A DNA stretch of 64,000 bases, taken from positions 186,001 to 250,000 of the forward strand of contig JAPXFQ010000179.1 of NCBI GenBank assembly GCA_028564705.1, written 5' to 3'. The notes under the pieces were generated by a model that searched no databases, was not told where the DNA came from, and saw only the letters and a list, made by a program, of their open reading frames with translations. The stretch comes from Apricaphanius iberus (taxonomy: Eukaryota > Chordata > Actinopteri > Cyprinodontiformes > Aphaniidae). The position numbers were made by a program, and so were the translations under genes. Positions within the stretch are counted from its first letter, which is position 1. Each line of letters starts with the position of its first letter. Below are positions 19,810 to 30,439 of the stretch, one piece after another.

Positions 19810-22800
19810 CAACCCAGAGTCCAGCTCAGGGAACCCAGAGTCGAGCTCAGGGAAACCAGAGTCCAGATCAGGGAACCCAGAGTCCAGGTCAAGGAACAGG
19901 GACTGCCACCCACCCACTACCCTATAGAGATAGTTTCCCGTCCACTACCCAAAACTAATGAATTAAAAGTTAATGCTACTAGAGCAAAGTATAAAAATCT
20001 CATAAAGATAAATAAAACTCGGACTGAACATAAAAACAAATCAATTAAATGTGGTTTACTAAACATAAGATCTCTCCCCTCAAAAACACTCTTAGTAAAT
20101 GACTTAATTTGTGAAAATAATATTGATTTGTTTTGTCTTGCAGAGACATGGTTGCAGGAAGAGGACCATGTCACAATAAATGAGTCAACTCCCCCTAGCT
20201 ATTTAAACTTTAGTGTCCCTCGAAGTACTGGTCGAGGAGGTGGAGTAGCAACTATCTTTCATTCCGATTTACTAATTAATCTCCAAAAAAATAATAGTTA
20301 CAGTTCCTTTGAGCATCTAGTTTTTAGCTTTCCTCATTCACATAACAAAGCAGTAAAGCCACTTTTGTTTGTGGTCTTATATCGTCCACCAGGACCTTAT
20401 TCTCAATTTTTAGATCAGATTTCAGATTTTCTATCTGACTTAGTTTTAAACACTGATAAAGTCATTATAGTCGGAGACTTCAATATTCATGTTGATAATG
20501 AAAGTGATAGTCTAAATACAGCTTTTAACACTATCCTAGACTCAATAGGCTTTACTCAAAATGTGCAGGGACCAACACATTCTTGTCACCACACTTTAGA
20601 TCTTGTGCTGACTTATGGCATTGACTGTGAAGAAATAACAGTCTTTCCACATAACCCTATCCTGTCTGATCATTTCCTTATCACTTTTAAACTTACTCTA
20701 ATGGATCATATCAAACCTGAAAGAAAACTTCATTATACCAGAACGTTATCAGACAACGCTGTAGCAAATTTTAAAGAAGCTCTTCCAACTTTAATTTCCT
20801 CAGTTTATAAATGCAGAACAGAAAACAGTGATTTAACTCGTGACCCCTCACAACTTGACATTTTAGTTCATAGCGTTAATTCCTCCCTGCGTCGGGCAAT
20901 AGACAACGTTGCCCCCTTGAAAAGGAAGGTGGCTAGCCATAGAAGATTAGCTCCATGGTTTAATTTAGAGCTACGTACCCTAAAGCAGAATGTTAGAAAA
21001 CTAGAGAGAAAATGGCGCTCCACGCATTTACATGATTCCTTTTTAATATGGAAAAATAGTTTATTGCTATATAAAAAGAGCCTTCACACAGCTAGAACAG
21101 CATATTATTCATCTTTAATCGAGGAGAATAAAAATAATCCTAGGTTTCTTTTTAATACAGTTGCCAAACTCACACAGGATCATAGCTCTATCGAGCCAAC
21201 CATTCCCCAAGCTCTAAGCAGTGACGACTTCATGCAATTCTTTATAAATAAAATAGACTCCATAAAGAATAAGATAATTGGGAACCTTCCCAATATGCTT
21301 GCTTCCTCCTTAGTTAATGAGGCAGCCTCAAAAATGGTGGAACCTAATATATGCTTAAACTGCTTTAATGCAGCCGAACTTTGTGATGTACTAAAATTAT
21401 TAGCTTCATCTAAACCTTCAACTTGCGTTTTAGACCCAATCCCAACTAAACTCTTAAAAGAAGTTTTCCCTCTGATCGCTGCTCCAATTTTAAATATAAT
21501 GAATCTATCCTTAGTCAATGGATATGTACCACAGGAGTTTAAGATTGCTGTAATTAAACCTCTACTTAAGAAACCCTCTCTTGATCAAAACGACTTAATT
21601 AACTATAGACCGATATCTAATCTTCCCTTCTTATCTAAAATTCTTGAGAAAATAGTTGCACACCAGATATGTGAGCATTTAAACAATAATGAGCTGTTTG
21701 AGAAGTTTCAGTCAGGCTTTAGAGCTCATCACAGCACTGAAACAGCTCTGGTGAAGGTTACTAATGATATTCTCATAGCCTCAGACAATGGACTGGTGAC
21801 CATTCTGGTCCTGTTAGATCTCAGTGCTGCCTTTGACACTGTTGATCACAATATTCTCATAGAAAGGCTTCAAAGTGTCGGTATAATAGGAACAGCACTA
21901 GGTTGGTTTAAATCTTATTTGTCTAACAGATTTCAGTTTGTTCAGGTAAACAATAGATCTTCCTCAACCTCAATAGTTACTTGCGGAGTACCACAGGGTT
22001 CAGTGCTTGGGCCGATTCTCTTTACTATATATATGCTTCCTATTGGTAAAATAATTAGGCAGCATGGGATAAAATTCCATAGTTACGCAGATGATACACA
22101 GCTATATCTATCCATAAATCCTGATGAATCCAATCAGTTAGGTAGACTACAGGCATGTCTGGAAGACATAAAAACTTGGATGACTCTAAACTTCTTGCTT
22201 CTAAATTCTGATAAAACAGAAGTTGTCGTCTTTGGACCAGAAGCTCTGAAAAAGAAACTACTTAGTCAGCCCCTTCACCTGGACGGCATTAAATTAGCCT
22301 CCAGTAATAAAGCAAAAAACCTCGGTGTCATTTTTGACCAAGATATGTCATTTAGATCTCACATTAAAGAAGTCTGTAGGATTTCCTTTTTTCACCTTAG
22401 GAATATTACAAAAATTAGAACCATCCTGTCCAGGAGTGATGCTGAAAAACTAGTCCATGCCTTTGTTACTTCAAGGCTGGATTACTGTAACTGTCTATTA
22501 TCAGGTAGTCCACAGAATACAATTAAAAGTCTTCAGTTAGTTCAAAATGCTGCTGCTAGGATTCTGATGAATATTAAAAGAAGAGATCACATTTCCCCTG
22601 TTTTAGCTTCTCTTCACTGGCTCCCAGTAAAATCTAGAATAGAATTCAAGATCCTCCTTCTGACATATAAAGCCCTTAATAATCTAGCTCCATCATACAT
22701 AAGAGACCTGATTGTTCCATATGTTCCTAACAGAGACCTTCGCTCTCAGACTGCAGGTTTACTGGTAGTTCCTAGGATTTCTAAAAGTAGAATGGGTGGC

Positions 22801-22926
22801 AGATCTTTCAGCTATCAGGCTCCCCTCCTATGGAACCGGCTCCCAGGGTTGGTTCGTGAAGCAGACAATTTGTCTATCTTTAAAACTAGGCTAAAAACTT
22901 TCCTCTTTGACAAAGCTTACAGTTAG
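19810..22926 (+). CDS. LINE ORF2 protein, APE endonuclease and reverse transcriptase
   Basis: Retrotransposition enzyme: nicks the target and reverse-transcribes LINE RNA. The frame is open from directly after the ORF1 TGA to TAG at 22924-22926. The endonuclease begins near 20050 (CGLLNIRSL) and has [26 protein letters not shown] and LSDHFLITF. The RT has [46 protein letters not shown] (first Asp), [23 protein letters not shown] (catalytic pair), [12 protein letters not shown] and [12 protein letters not shown]. The C-terminus ends FLFDKAYS. No ATG precedes the endonuclease in this frame, so translation may depend on read-through or reinitiation at TGA 19807. It appears intact. Confidence 0.9.
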   Translation, partial: QPRVQLREPRVELRETRVQIREPRVQVKEQGLPPTHYPIEIVSRPLPKTNELKVNATRAKYKNLIKINKTRTEHKNKSIKCGLLNIRSLPSKTLLVNDLICENNIDLFCLAETWLQEEDHVTINESTPPSYLNFSVPRSTGRGGGVATIFHSDLLINLQKNNSYSSFEHLVFSFPHSHNKAVKPLLFVVLYRPPGPYSQFLDQISDFLSDLVLNTDKVIIVGDFNIHVDNESDSLNTAFNTILDSIGFTQNVQGPTHSCHHTLDLVLTYGIDCEEITVFPHNPILSDHFLITFKLTLMDHIKPERKLHYTRTLSDNAVANFKEALPTLISSVYKCRTENSDLTRDPSQLDILVHSVNSSLRRAIDNVAPLKRKVASHRRLAPWFNLELRTLKQNVRKLERKWRSTHLHDSFLIWKNSLLLYKKSLHTARTAYYSSLIEENKNNPRFLFNTVAKLTQDHSSIEPTIPQALSSDDFMQFFINKIDSIKNKIIGNLPNMLASSLVNEAASKMVEPNICLNCFNAAELCDVLKLLASSKPSTCVLDPIPTKLLKEVFPLIAAPILNIMNLSLVNGYVPQEFKIAVIKPLLKKPSLDQNDLINYRPISNLPFLSKILEKIVAHQICEHLNNNELFEKFQSGFRAHHSTETALVKVTNDILIASDNGLVTILVLLDLSAAFDTVDHNILIERLQSVGIIGTALGWFKSYLSNRFQFVQVNNRSSSTSIVTCGVPQGSVLGPILFTIYMLPIGKIIRQHGIKFHSYADDTQLYLSINPDESNQLGRLQACLEDIKTWMTLNFLLLNSDKTEVVVFGPEALKKKLLSQPLHLDGIKLASSNKAKNLGVIFDQDMSFRSHIKEVCRISFFHLRNITKIRTILSRSDAEKLVHAFVTSRLDYCNCLLSGSPQNTIKSLQLVQNAAARILMNIKRRDHISPVLASLHWLPVKSRIEFKILLLTYKALNNLAPSYIRDLIVPYVPNRDLRSQTAGLLVVPRISKSRMGGRSFSYQAPLLWNRLPGLVREADNLSIFKTRLKTFLFDKAYS
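19811..19894 (+). repeat. Four 21-bp tandem repeats between ORF1 and ORF2
   Basis: Four units starting AACCCAGAGTCCAGCTCAGG, at 19811, 19832, 19853 and 19874, with 1-3 differences each. The length is a multiple of three, so the ORF2 frame stays open and reads as seven-residue units such as VQLREPR and VQIREPR. They begin two bases after the ORF1 stop codon. Confidence 0.95.
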
Positions 22927-24063
22927 AGATATGTTTATAGGTAGTTAGAGTCAGGTCAGACAGGTAGATAGGAAGAGACAGGTTAATGTTAGTAGTCAGG
23001 CAGAGTGTCAAAAGTTAGGAAGAGATAGGAAGAGGTAGAGTAGCTAGGTAGAGATAGATTAATGTAAGCCAGGTAAAGATCCGGAGCCGGTCGCGGCTTA
23101 CCGCCGCGGAAGAAATGCGCCCCACGGGGGCCAGCCAGCGCCGGAGAGAGGTCCCTCAAGGGGATCCTCCCGCACAGTGCGGCCGCCCATTACCTGCCGG
23201 GTTGAATCCCCCGGGCAGACTGTGCGGACCCCACCCGTTTATCTCTTAAACGTTTCTCGCCCTCTTCAACTCTGTCCTCTCAGTTCTGTCTATTTTTCCT
23301 TAAGATAGTTCTGTCTATTTTTCCTTAAGATAGTTGTCGACTATCGGTCTCGTGCCGGTATTTAGCCTTAGATGGAGTTTACCACCCACTTTGGGCTGCA
23401 TTCTCAAACAACCCGACTCCGAGAAGACCCCGGCATGACGGGGGCCGTTACCGGCCCTACACCGTCCACGGGTCAGGAGGACTCAGACAGAGTGTTGGTA
23501 GCCAGGTCTCCTAGTAGCTAGGAGACAGGTTAATGTTAGTAGCTATGCTGCTTTAGGCTAGGCTGTTGGAGGACATTATTAGGGTCTGTTCCTACTTTCT
23601 CTCCTACTTCTCCCCAACTGCATGATGTGCTGTCAATTCAAGCACTAACCTGTTTTCTATTATAGTAGGTGCTCCGGATTAGCCCTGCTTGACGACCCTG
23701 ACTAAGATGGCATTGCAGTGACGGAAAATTCTCCACGTCCTGCAACAAACTTATGCATCAGTTCTATTGCTCTTTCTGTGTCTCTGTTATGTATTCTCCA
23801 AGCCACAGACGGTCGCGGCAGATAACCGCTTGTGCTGAGCCTGGTTCTGCCGGAGGTTTCTTCCTGTTAAAAGGGAGTTTTTCCTTCCCACTGTCGCTGC
23901 ATGCTTGCTCAGTATGAGGGATTGCTGAGAATTCCACGACGCAATCTTCTGTGGTTCTGTAATTTCTACACTAAACATTGTATTGTAATAACTCTTTTTG
24001 TAAAGTGCCTTGAGATGACATCTGTTGTGAAACGCTATATAAATAAACTGAATTGAATTGAAT
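22927..24063 (+). other. 3' region of the L2-type LINE
   Basis: It begins with purine-rich GGTAG/TTAG-like repeats (22930-23066) and holds the antisense 28S fragment. The ordinary L2 3' UTR is resumed at about 23540 (TATGCTGCTTTAGGC). A region rich in TTCTTCCTGTTAAAAGGGAG follows, and then the tail. In the minus copy at 56480-56560 the stop codon is followed almost directly by the TATGCTGCTATAGG block, so about 580 bp here are extra. Confidence 0.75.
23081..23475 (-). pseudogene. Antisense 28S rRNA fragment (D1-D2 region) inside the LINE 3' UTR
   Basis: The reverse complement contains diagnostic vertebrate 28S sequence: GGCTAAATACCGGCACGAGA (23353-23372), ACAAACGGGTGGGGTCC-like sequence near 23230, GGATTCAACCCGGC near 23205, and GCCGCGACCGGCTCCGG at 23081-23097. 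The order is that of 28S read backwards, with the D2 expansion part shortened. It includes a 25-bp tandem duplication (23282-23306 and 23307-23331) and scattered substitutions, so it is not a functional rRNA gene. It is flanked by the 8-mer AGCCAGGT (23067-23074 and 23500-23507). Confidence 0.9.
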
Positions 24064-24250
24064 TAATATACAATCATATCAAATATGTATTTATATGTTA
24101 CTGTGATTTTTTTTATTTTTATTCACCATTGAACAGAGACGCTACTATAACAGCTGTGGACGCTCTAAGGAAGGCGACAACCGTCAGCATGAGAGGTAAA
24201 AACAAACTCTCCTATTTTTGTACAAAAATAAGAAGGCTTGTCTGGAGAAG
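24064..24250 (+). other. ZNF unit 3 continued, with putative non-coding exon 2 (24137-24195)
   Basis: After the LINE the unit resumes and matches 49270-49430. A 59-nt block lies between an acceptor (TTCACCATTGAACAG) and a donor (GAGAG/GTAAAAAC). The paralogous block in unit 5 is 62 nt and has the same splice signals. The exon cannot continue in frame to the ATG of the terminal exon, so it would be 5' UTR. Confidence 0.5.
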
Positions 24251-24959
24251 AAAAAGGTGAGCGCTACCATCAGTCCTGTGTCATGCCAACATTAAAGCAT
24301 CCTGAGACCATACATGTGTAGGGTTGCTTCTCATCCAAGGGAGTGGGCTCACTTACAATTTAGCCCAAAAACACAGCCATGAATAAAGAATGGTACCAAA
24401 ACACCCTCCAACAGCAACTTCTTCCAACAATCCAACAACAGGGTGCTAAAAATGGCCGTAATTAATGGATCACAATCAATGCGATAATTTGACACCCCTA
24501 ATATAGATACAGAGAGAGAGAGAAAAAATAATGCAAATCAAACATTCAAGTCTTTTCTCTGGTTTTACTACCAATTTCGACAGGAAACAAAAAATTGCAA
24601 TACACGGTGACAGCAGCTTGAAGGGACCGCTACTTTTCAGGAAGCAGTTAAACTTCCTTCAGTTTTGTTAATGCAAAGGATGAGCACCTGCAAGTCCAAG
24701 GCTGTTCAAAAGTTGAGAGAACACTGGAAAACACTGGAAGGTGATTAAAATAAGAAGTTAAAAATTAAAATAAACAATAGAAAATTAGATTAAGTATTAA
24801 AATAGTGATAAATTGTTGGGGCTAATAGCATCCCAAATTATAAAATATAAGAGAATGTTAAGATATGATCAGATAAAAATGCAAAGCAGATAATTAACAA
24901 ATAATAATCAGTTGAAAACTAAACTAGAAATTCAATTAAATAAAACATGCAGGGCGATT
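24251..24959. other. No recognisable gene
   Basis: AT-rich sequence with A-runs. 24720-24960 may be 3' UTR of the decayed minus-strand LINE that follows, but the similarity is weak. Confidence 0.4.
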
Positions 24960-26363
24960 AAATAGATATTAAAAAAATAATCAGTTAAAAGCTAAGCTAA
25001 AAAGGTGATTCTTGATCCTGCTCTTAAAAACATGAACGTTCTCTGCGGCCCTGAGATCCTCCGGCAGCCTGTTCCAGAGGCTAGGGCCATAATAATTGAA
25101 GGACGCCTCACCATGAGTTTGTGTCCTGACTTTGGGGATGACAAGGAGACGGCTGCCAGAGGAGCGCAGAGACCGCGAGGGTTCATGTGGTAAAAGCAGT
25201 TCCGAAGGATAAGAAGGCCCAAGAGCATTAAGACACTTGAAAACCATTAAAAGAACCTTAAAATCGACCCTAAAACATACGGGGATGCAGTGATATTAAG
25301 ACCGGTGTAATGTGCTCCTTCTCCTGGTCTTCATCAGAACACGACCTGCTGAATTCTGTAAAAACTGTAAACTTGATGTTGTCATTTTTTTTTTTGGAAG
25401 ACCAGAAAGCAGGGCGTTACAATAATCAATTCTACTAGTGATAAAAGCATGCATTAGTGTCTCCGCATTGGCCCGAGAGAGAATGGGGCGGACTCTGGCG
25501 ATGTTCTTTGAGTGATAAAAACCTATTTTAGTAATATTTTTAATTTTTGGAAAAAAAGACAGCTCAGAGTCAAAAATCACGCAGAAGTTCCTTACTTGTA
25601 AAGAAAGATTAAAAGACAATTATTGTAGTTTTGGTAAAAGTTTCTCTCTCTGAGCCTCAGGAACGATAACTAAAACCTCAGTTTTGTCCTGGTTGAGCCG
25701 CAGAAAGTTTTCTGCCATCCAGGATTTGATTTCTGAAATGCAGTTAAAAAGTGCATCCATTGGCCGTGTGTCATCAGGAGACATGGAGATGTACAACTGT
25801 GGATCGTCGGCATAACTGTGAAAGTTAACTCCATGTCTTCTTACGACACTACCAAGAGGAAGCAAATAAAGGTAAAAAGCACTGGGCCTAAAACTGAACC
25901 CTGGGGCACACCACATGTGATACTGTGGACCCTAGAGGAACAGGTATCTAAACTTTCCATTAAAGTCCTGTCTGTGAGGTAGGATGTGAACCATTTATGA
26001 ACAGCACCAGAGAGGCCGATCTGTTTTAAAACGAGTTTAAAGAATAGTGTGGTCTACTGTATAAAAGGCAGCGTTTAAATCCAGTATCTTCTTAGTATCC
26101 AAGTTTAGTCTAACATCATTTCAAATCTTTTAAAGACCCGTCTTGATGCTGTGGATCATCCTAAAACCAGACTGAAATTTCATTGCATTATGAGCGTTAA
26201 TAAAATCACTAAGTTTAATAAAAACAAGCTTTTCTAAAACTTTGCTTAAGAAACTTGTGCCACTCAAGCTGCCAGTTACACAGATTTTACTTTTCTCTTC
26301 TAGACATTTGTAGGGGAGAGTAATGTGAAAGGAACTGGAGATAAACAGGAGAGTAGACGCCAC
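24960..26363 (-). pseudogene. Decayed L2/CR1-group LINE reverse transcriptase
   Basis: Minus-strand frames carry, in order, FLSKVLEKLVFIKLSDFINAH and KFQSGFRMIHSIKTGL (26130-26363), then HSYADDPQLYISM, WMAENFLRLNQDKTEVLVI (25620-25916), then NFCVIFDSELSFFPKIKNI and MHAFITSRIDYCNALLSGLP (25296-25619), then ALGPSYPSELLLPHEPSRSL and GPSLWNRLPEDLRAAENV (24981-25247). It is a different subfamily from the intact L2, as wording differs in every block. Frameshifts separate the pieces and the upstream endonuclease is missing. Confidence 0.85.
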
Positions 26364-26879
26364 CTAAACTCTCAGACGAATCCAAACGTGGTGGACTGCA
26401 AGATGCCAGACTCCAGGAATTCAACGAAAAGACCGTAGGTGGGGTAATTTGGCAGCTGCAGATCATCTCCTGATTATAATGATTTCAGTAAAACAATTCC
26501 TTCACTTTTTTATGAAAAAAATGGAATTGGCAGATCTTTATTATTTTATACTGGAAGTGAAGTCATATATATATTACTATATAAAAAGTTTCTGACTGAT
26601 TGTGTAGCAAAGTGGTTAGTGCAAGTGCTCAGACAACAGAGGCCCCTTTCTGAGTTTGAGACCCATCCCCTGCTGCTAAAATTATTATTGCTAAATCAAC
26701 CCAAATCATTTGGGTGGAAATGACCGACATAATTTTATTATGTTCACTCAAGTTTTTTTTGAGTGTATCAAATTATATCAAATTGTATCATTAGCTAAAT
26801 ATTGTGATATATATATAATATCGTGAACTGAATATCGTGTATCGTATTGTGAGATTTGTGTATCACTACAGCCCTATTT
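26364..26879. other. No recognisable gene
   Basis: AT-rich sequence. 26790-26875 is rich in ATATCGTGAT-like motifs and ends ACTACAGCCCTATT, similar to the TATCGTCCAGCCC MITE-like ends upstream of the ZNF exons. Confidence 0.4.
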
Positions 26880-27115
26880 AAGACATAAAAAACTTGATAA
26901 CAGTATCATCTCAGTCGACGCTCCCCACCTAACAGGACATTGTAAGTAAGCAGGATACCTGACCAGTTGGATCTTCTATGGTGAGAAAATAACTTGGAAA
27001 AAATAATGTTGAAATCTGAAATTAGAGCAAATAATAAAACTGGAGAGTAGTGGAAGAAATAAGTAGGAGAGTTAACAAATTTGCTCAGTCTGTCTTCTAA
27101 CAATCTAAGCATTTT
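26880..27115 (-). mobile_element. L2-type LINE 3' UTR fragment
   Basis: Shares CTGGAGAGTAGT, AGAAGTAGGAGAGT-like sequence and CAGTCTGTCTTCTAACA with 35150-35225 and 56440-56480, the 3' UTR of minus-strand L2 copies. No coding part is attached. Confidence 0.5.
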
Positions 27116-27749
27116 TGAGAGTCTCTGTCTTTTTGCAATTATTGTTGATAGACATTGTCTACATCAAAATATGGAACATTTACATTAATTTATAAAATGC
27201 TATCATATTGATAGTGTCATGACTTTACATTCGTTGGTAACATTTACAGATTCAGTGCAACACCTGAAACTGCTGTTAGCATTTCCGGTGTTTGCAGATG
27301 GATCCAGCCAAGTTGAAGAAGGAAGCATGCGGCTGCCCGTTATGTTAGATTTATGTAGAAGAAATTAGAAGCTTTTAAATTAACATTTGTTCATTGTTGG
27401 CGCATGATTAGATTTTTACACACATTGTTCTTGTATAAAGGGATTTTATAAGTAATTTTTTTTACGTTTGTTTGAATAAAAGTGTAACCCCTGTGAATAA
27501 ACTGGACAGGGCTTACTATCCAGCAGTCTGCCCTGGATTTAGAGATTGGAGATATTATACCCAGGGCAGCATTGCAGATCTGCTTTTTGAGAACAGAACC
27601 ATCATAAGTTACAACAGAATTTTGTTTTCTTTGACGAAAACTATATCTAGGAATTCAGTTGCAGGCCTACTGTTTTTTGACTTACCATTTCTCTAATTAT
27701 TCTAACGGTAGAAATCCTTAATAGGTATTTTAGCGGCAATGTATGTGAA
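27116..27749. other. No recognisable gene
   Basis: A short frame at 27301 (ATGGATCCAGCCAAG, after TTTGCAG) ends after about 16 codons and has no paralogue. Nothing else is supported. Confidence 0.4.
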
Positions 27750-28215
27750 CCTCTACCATAATCTGAAGTCTTTTGTCAACTCTTTTTACACTTTGTAGAA
27801 ATAAAATCCTTATTTTGGCTCAAATTTCTATTCCAGAAAGGCATTATACTGTACTTGGAAGTGGCATTTCTCAAAACTTCTATAGTAAAATTCTGAAATA
27901 TTTATACTAGTTTTATTCTAGGTGACCCTCTACCATAATCTACAAAGAGTCTGTTATCAACTCTTAAGATTTTATAGAAATAAACCCCTAATTTTTTCTC
28001 AAACGTATACTCCAGAAAGGCATCATAATGTACTTTGCAGTGGCATTTCTCCAAAATTCTGAAAAATTCTCAAATATTTATTCTAGTTACAGTGTTACGG
28101 TGTTTGGAAATAGAAGAAACAGAAAGGCATCATTGTACTCTGATCTTCAGTTTCTCCAAAGATCTGCATAAAAATTATGATTTTTTTTGTTTGTTTTTTA
28201 AATATTTATTCAGGA
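27750..28215. repeat. Degenerate tandem repeat, period about 176 bp
   Basis: Unit 1 (27750-27925) and unit 2 (27926-28090) both begin CCTCTACCATAATCT. Both carry TAGAAATAAA, CCAGAAAGGCAT, GCATTTCTC and TATTTATNCTAGTT in the same order. A third partial unit (28100-28215) retains CAGAAAGGCATCAT. It lies directly upstream of the unit 4 promoter region. Confidence 0.75.
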
Positions 28216-28289
28216 TTTAGTACGGATACGTGGTATATGGATGATAGATAAACATTTCTCATGGTTAAGCCTCTTAATTTCTAAATTAA

Positions 28290-28601
28290 TTCATCTCCCT
28301 TTAACCACTTCCGCCTGCACGGGCGCCCCGGTGCTCTATTACCGTAATGCACCGTGCATGCGCGAAGTTAATGTTTATAGCATCGCTAGCGTCGGCTGGT
28401 TTGGCTGCGGTGTTCAGTATCTGTGTGGGAATTCCGGCGGAAGTAATCAACAAGGCGCTAGCAGCGTTAGCTTCCAGTCTTCCCTGCGTTTATCGTCGGT
28501 TAGAAGACGGTTTTTGCTGTGTGGGCTGAATATTTCGGTGTCTGCAGTAACAAGATCTTCGGGCTATCATCAGAGAGAAGCGATGCGCTTAGAAACTCCA
28601 G
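28290..28601 (+). promoter_or_regulatory. Putative promoter and non-coding exon 1 of ZNF gene 2 (unit 4)
   Basis: A GC-rich island in AT-rich DNA, ending in the donor CTCCAG/GTATGTTAACC at 28601/28602. It is collinear with 44560-44789 before gene 3: GCTAGC.GCGTTAGCTT, GCTGTGTG.GCTGAA and TCTGCAGTAACAAGATCTTC are shared. 28345-28370 holds GTGCATGCGCGAA (NRF-1-like). The transcription start is unknown. The frame inside is not conserved, so a 5' UTR exon is most likely. Confidence 0.6.
28431..28447. promoter_or_regulatory. ETS-like palindrome in the ZNF promoter (unit 4)
   Basis: ATTCCGGCGGAAGTAAT. The core TTCCGGCGGAA is a back-to-back pair of GGAA sites and is kept in unit 5 at 44576-44590. 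Confidence 0.5.
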
Positions 28602-29132
28602 GTATGTTAACCATAAGGTGTTGAATGGGCTAATACTGTAATACAGAGAATCTGATCAGTGAACATGTTGATACTGCGGAGGAAGCAACACGTGTTCATG
28701 TTTTCCACTCACTTCTATTATTTGCCTCATTTTTCGTTGATTGTGCTGTTTTTTTTCTTTCTGTGAGAAACCGAAAACATGCAGAATACAGAATATAGCT
28801 GTACGTTTTAAAAATAAGCGGTCGATCTAAAAAGTTGACGAAAACGACAGTTAATTTTTGTAAAACAGTCTTAAAGAATGAAACGGTTGTTTTCTTTATC
28901 ACATATTTTTTATAAGCTCTTTTAAACTGAAGAATTTAAACAATATTTCTTACGATCATTGCTAAAGAATTAATTTAGGTTTAGTTGAGATTTGAGATGA
29001 ATGATTCTGCATAGTGTGGGTCGGCTAAAGTAGTTATGATGGTTATAGCGCATGGAGGTTGTGTTTTCATATCTGAGAAAATAAGGGAAATTTTTCTCAG
29101 CGAGAAATCCCATCACTTGAAGTAAGTTCTAG
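28602..29132 (+). other. Intron of ZNF unit 4
   Basis: Collinear with 18490-19080 of unit 3 (ATACAGAGAATCTGATCAG, TTGATACTGCGGAGGAAGC). Homology is lost after the microsatellite. No exon 2 was found in this unit. Confidence 0.6.
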
Positions 29133-29135
29133 TAG

Positions 29136-29212
<77 letters not shown>

Positions 29213-29227
29213 CTATCTATCTATCTA
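29133..29227. repeat. (ATCT)n microsatellite
   Basis: About 23 tetranucleotide units with one imperfection near the right end. Confidence 0.95.
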
Positions 29228-29559
29228 GGCATCTCTGTCTTAAGTTAGGTAGGGCAAGGCGACACTAAAAACCATTTCTTTGATGCAAACAATCAAACTG
29301 TGATTAATAATTGTTATACTTTATGTGATTAAGTTATTATTGATACGCTTTTAAATGAACCACACAAAATAGCACACGTTCACACACTACAAGCAACATT
29401 TTATGTAAATGTAATCGAACAAATTTTTTTTTTTTTAAGCCTACATAAAATTACAAATAAAGCCTCACTCACCAGTGTTTTTCTTTTGGGGGGAAAATGC
29501 TGCTCTTTTATCTGAGCAAATGTTCAATAACTGTATAAGCTTGATTTTAATCCTCCTCC

Positions 29560-29938
29560 CAGTGTTTCCTCTCTGGGGGGCCCCCTGCATCGGGGGCGGT
29601 GGTCGGCTGTGGCTCCCTGGGTGCCCTCCAGGTAGAGCTTGGGTGGAGGTACCAGCCCTCCCTCTTATGGGCACCCTGGGTCGGTGCCTTGGCTACTGCT
29701 GCTGATGCAGAAGGCTCCCATGATGGTGTTTCCTGGCTAATCTGTGCTCAGCCTGCTGTTTTTGTTGCTTTTAAGTCTGTGTGTATGAGCTGATGGGTTG
29801 GGAGGTGGGTGTATTTGTGATGATTTTATTTTTGTTTTTTTGTATGGGGGGGTTGGGGTTTTTTGAGAGCATTTCAAATCTGTAAAGCACTTTGAGACAC
29901 TCTGTTTGAAAACTTTATATAGTTTGATTGATTGATAA
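29560..29938 (+). mobile_element. 3' end of a non-LTR retroelement (family X)
   Basis: Contains GCCTTGGCTACTGCTGCTGA, a GT-rich stretch, then CTGTAAAGCACTTTGAGACA and a TTGATTGATTGA tail. Related copies are at 56763-57527 (interrupted) and 44200-44345 (last part). Only the 3' non-coding end is present, so the clade cannot be told. Confidence 0.55.
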
Positions 29939-30439
29939 TCTTTCAAATAATCCCCTTTAAATTTATAATTATGCATTCACACCAACCCCATCCATCAGCG
30001 TCAGTTGCGGCAAGATTACATTTAAAGTCTACGGTCGAGCACGTCAGAGGTCCGTGAAAGTCTCTGCGGTGCGTTGTGTACGTTGGCTCTGTCAACTTTG
30101 ATTTTTCTGTATCTGCTCTTTTGCACAAATTACACATCTCACCCTGGCTTTATCTGCAGCTAATTGTAAAATGATTCCACACAGAACTGGAGCAAGGTTT
30201 TAGGATGGTAAAGGATCAAGAAATTGGCACCAGAAACACTTTTACTATCCTGTTGCCTAAAACCCATGTGTGGAGATTCAGCTGAGAGACGAGAAGCTAA
30301 GCTGCTAAGCTAGATAGCGTAGCCTACATCTTTGCAGTCTGCAAAACACAGAGTAACTTAAACGTAACGTATAACTCCCTTAAGCGCTCACAACTAGACT
30401 AGCCTTTTTTTCATTTTTATTTTTTATCCCACGGTTTTT

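Larger units (their letters stand above)
19265..24063 (+). mobile_element. L2-type LINE with esterase ORF1, EN-RT ORF2 and antisense 28S rRNA in the 3' region
   Basis: Best preserved LINE of the window, 5'-truncated inside ORF1. Order: ORF1 SGNH esterase, TGA, four 21-bp repeats, ORF2 endonuclease-RT, then 1.1 kb of 3' sequence holding an antisense 28S fragment. The end is GCTATATAAATAAACTGAATTGAATTGAATT. TAATAT lies at both borders. Related 3' ends are at 35200-35740 and 56042-56760 (minus). Long open frames suggest a young insertion. It split ZNF unit 3. Confidence 0.9.

Noticed and set aside
23081..23475. A functional 28S rRNA gene segment
   Set aside because: Only D1-D2 is present. It has substitutions, a 25-bp duplication and a shortened D2, and lies inside a LINE 3' UTR in antisense.
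29133..29227. A CRISPR array or other spaced repeat system
   Set aside because: It is a plain ATCT microsatellite without spacers. No CRISPR-like array occurs anywhere in the window.
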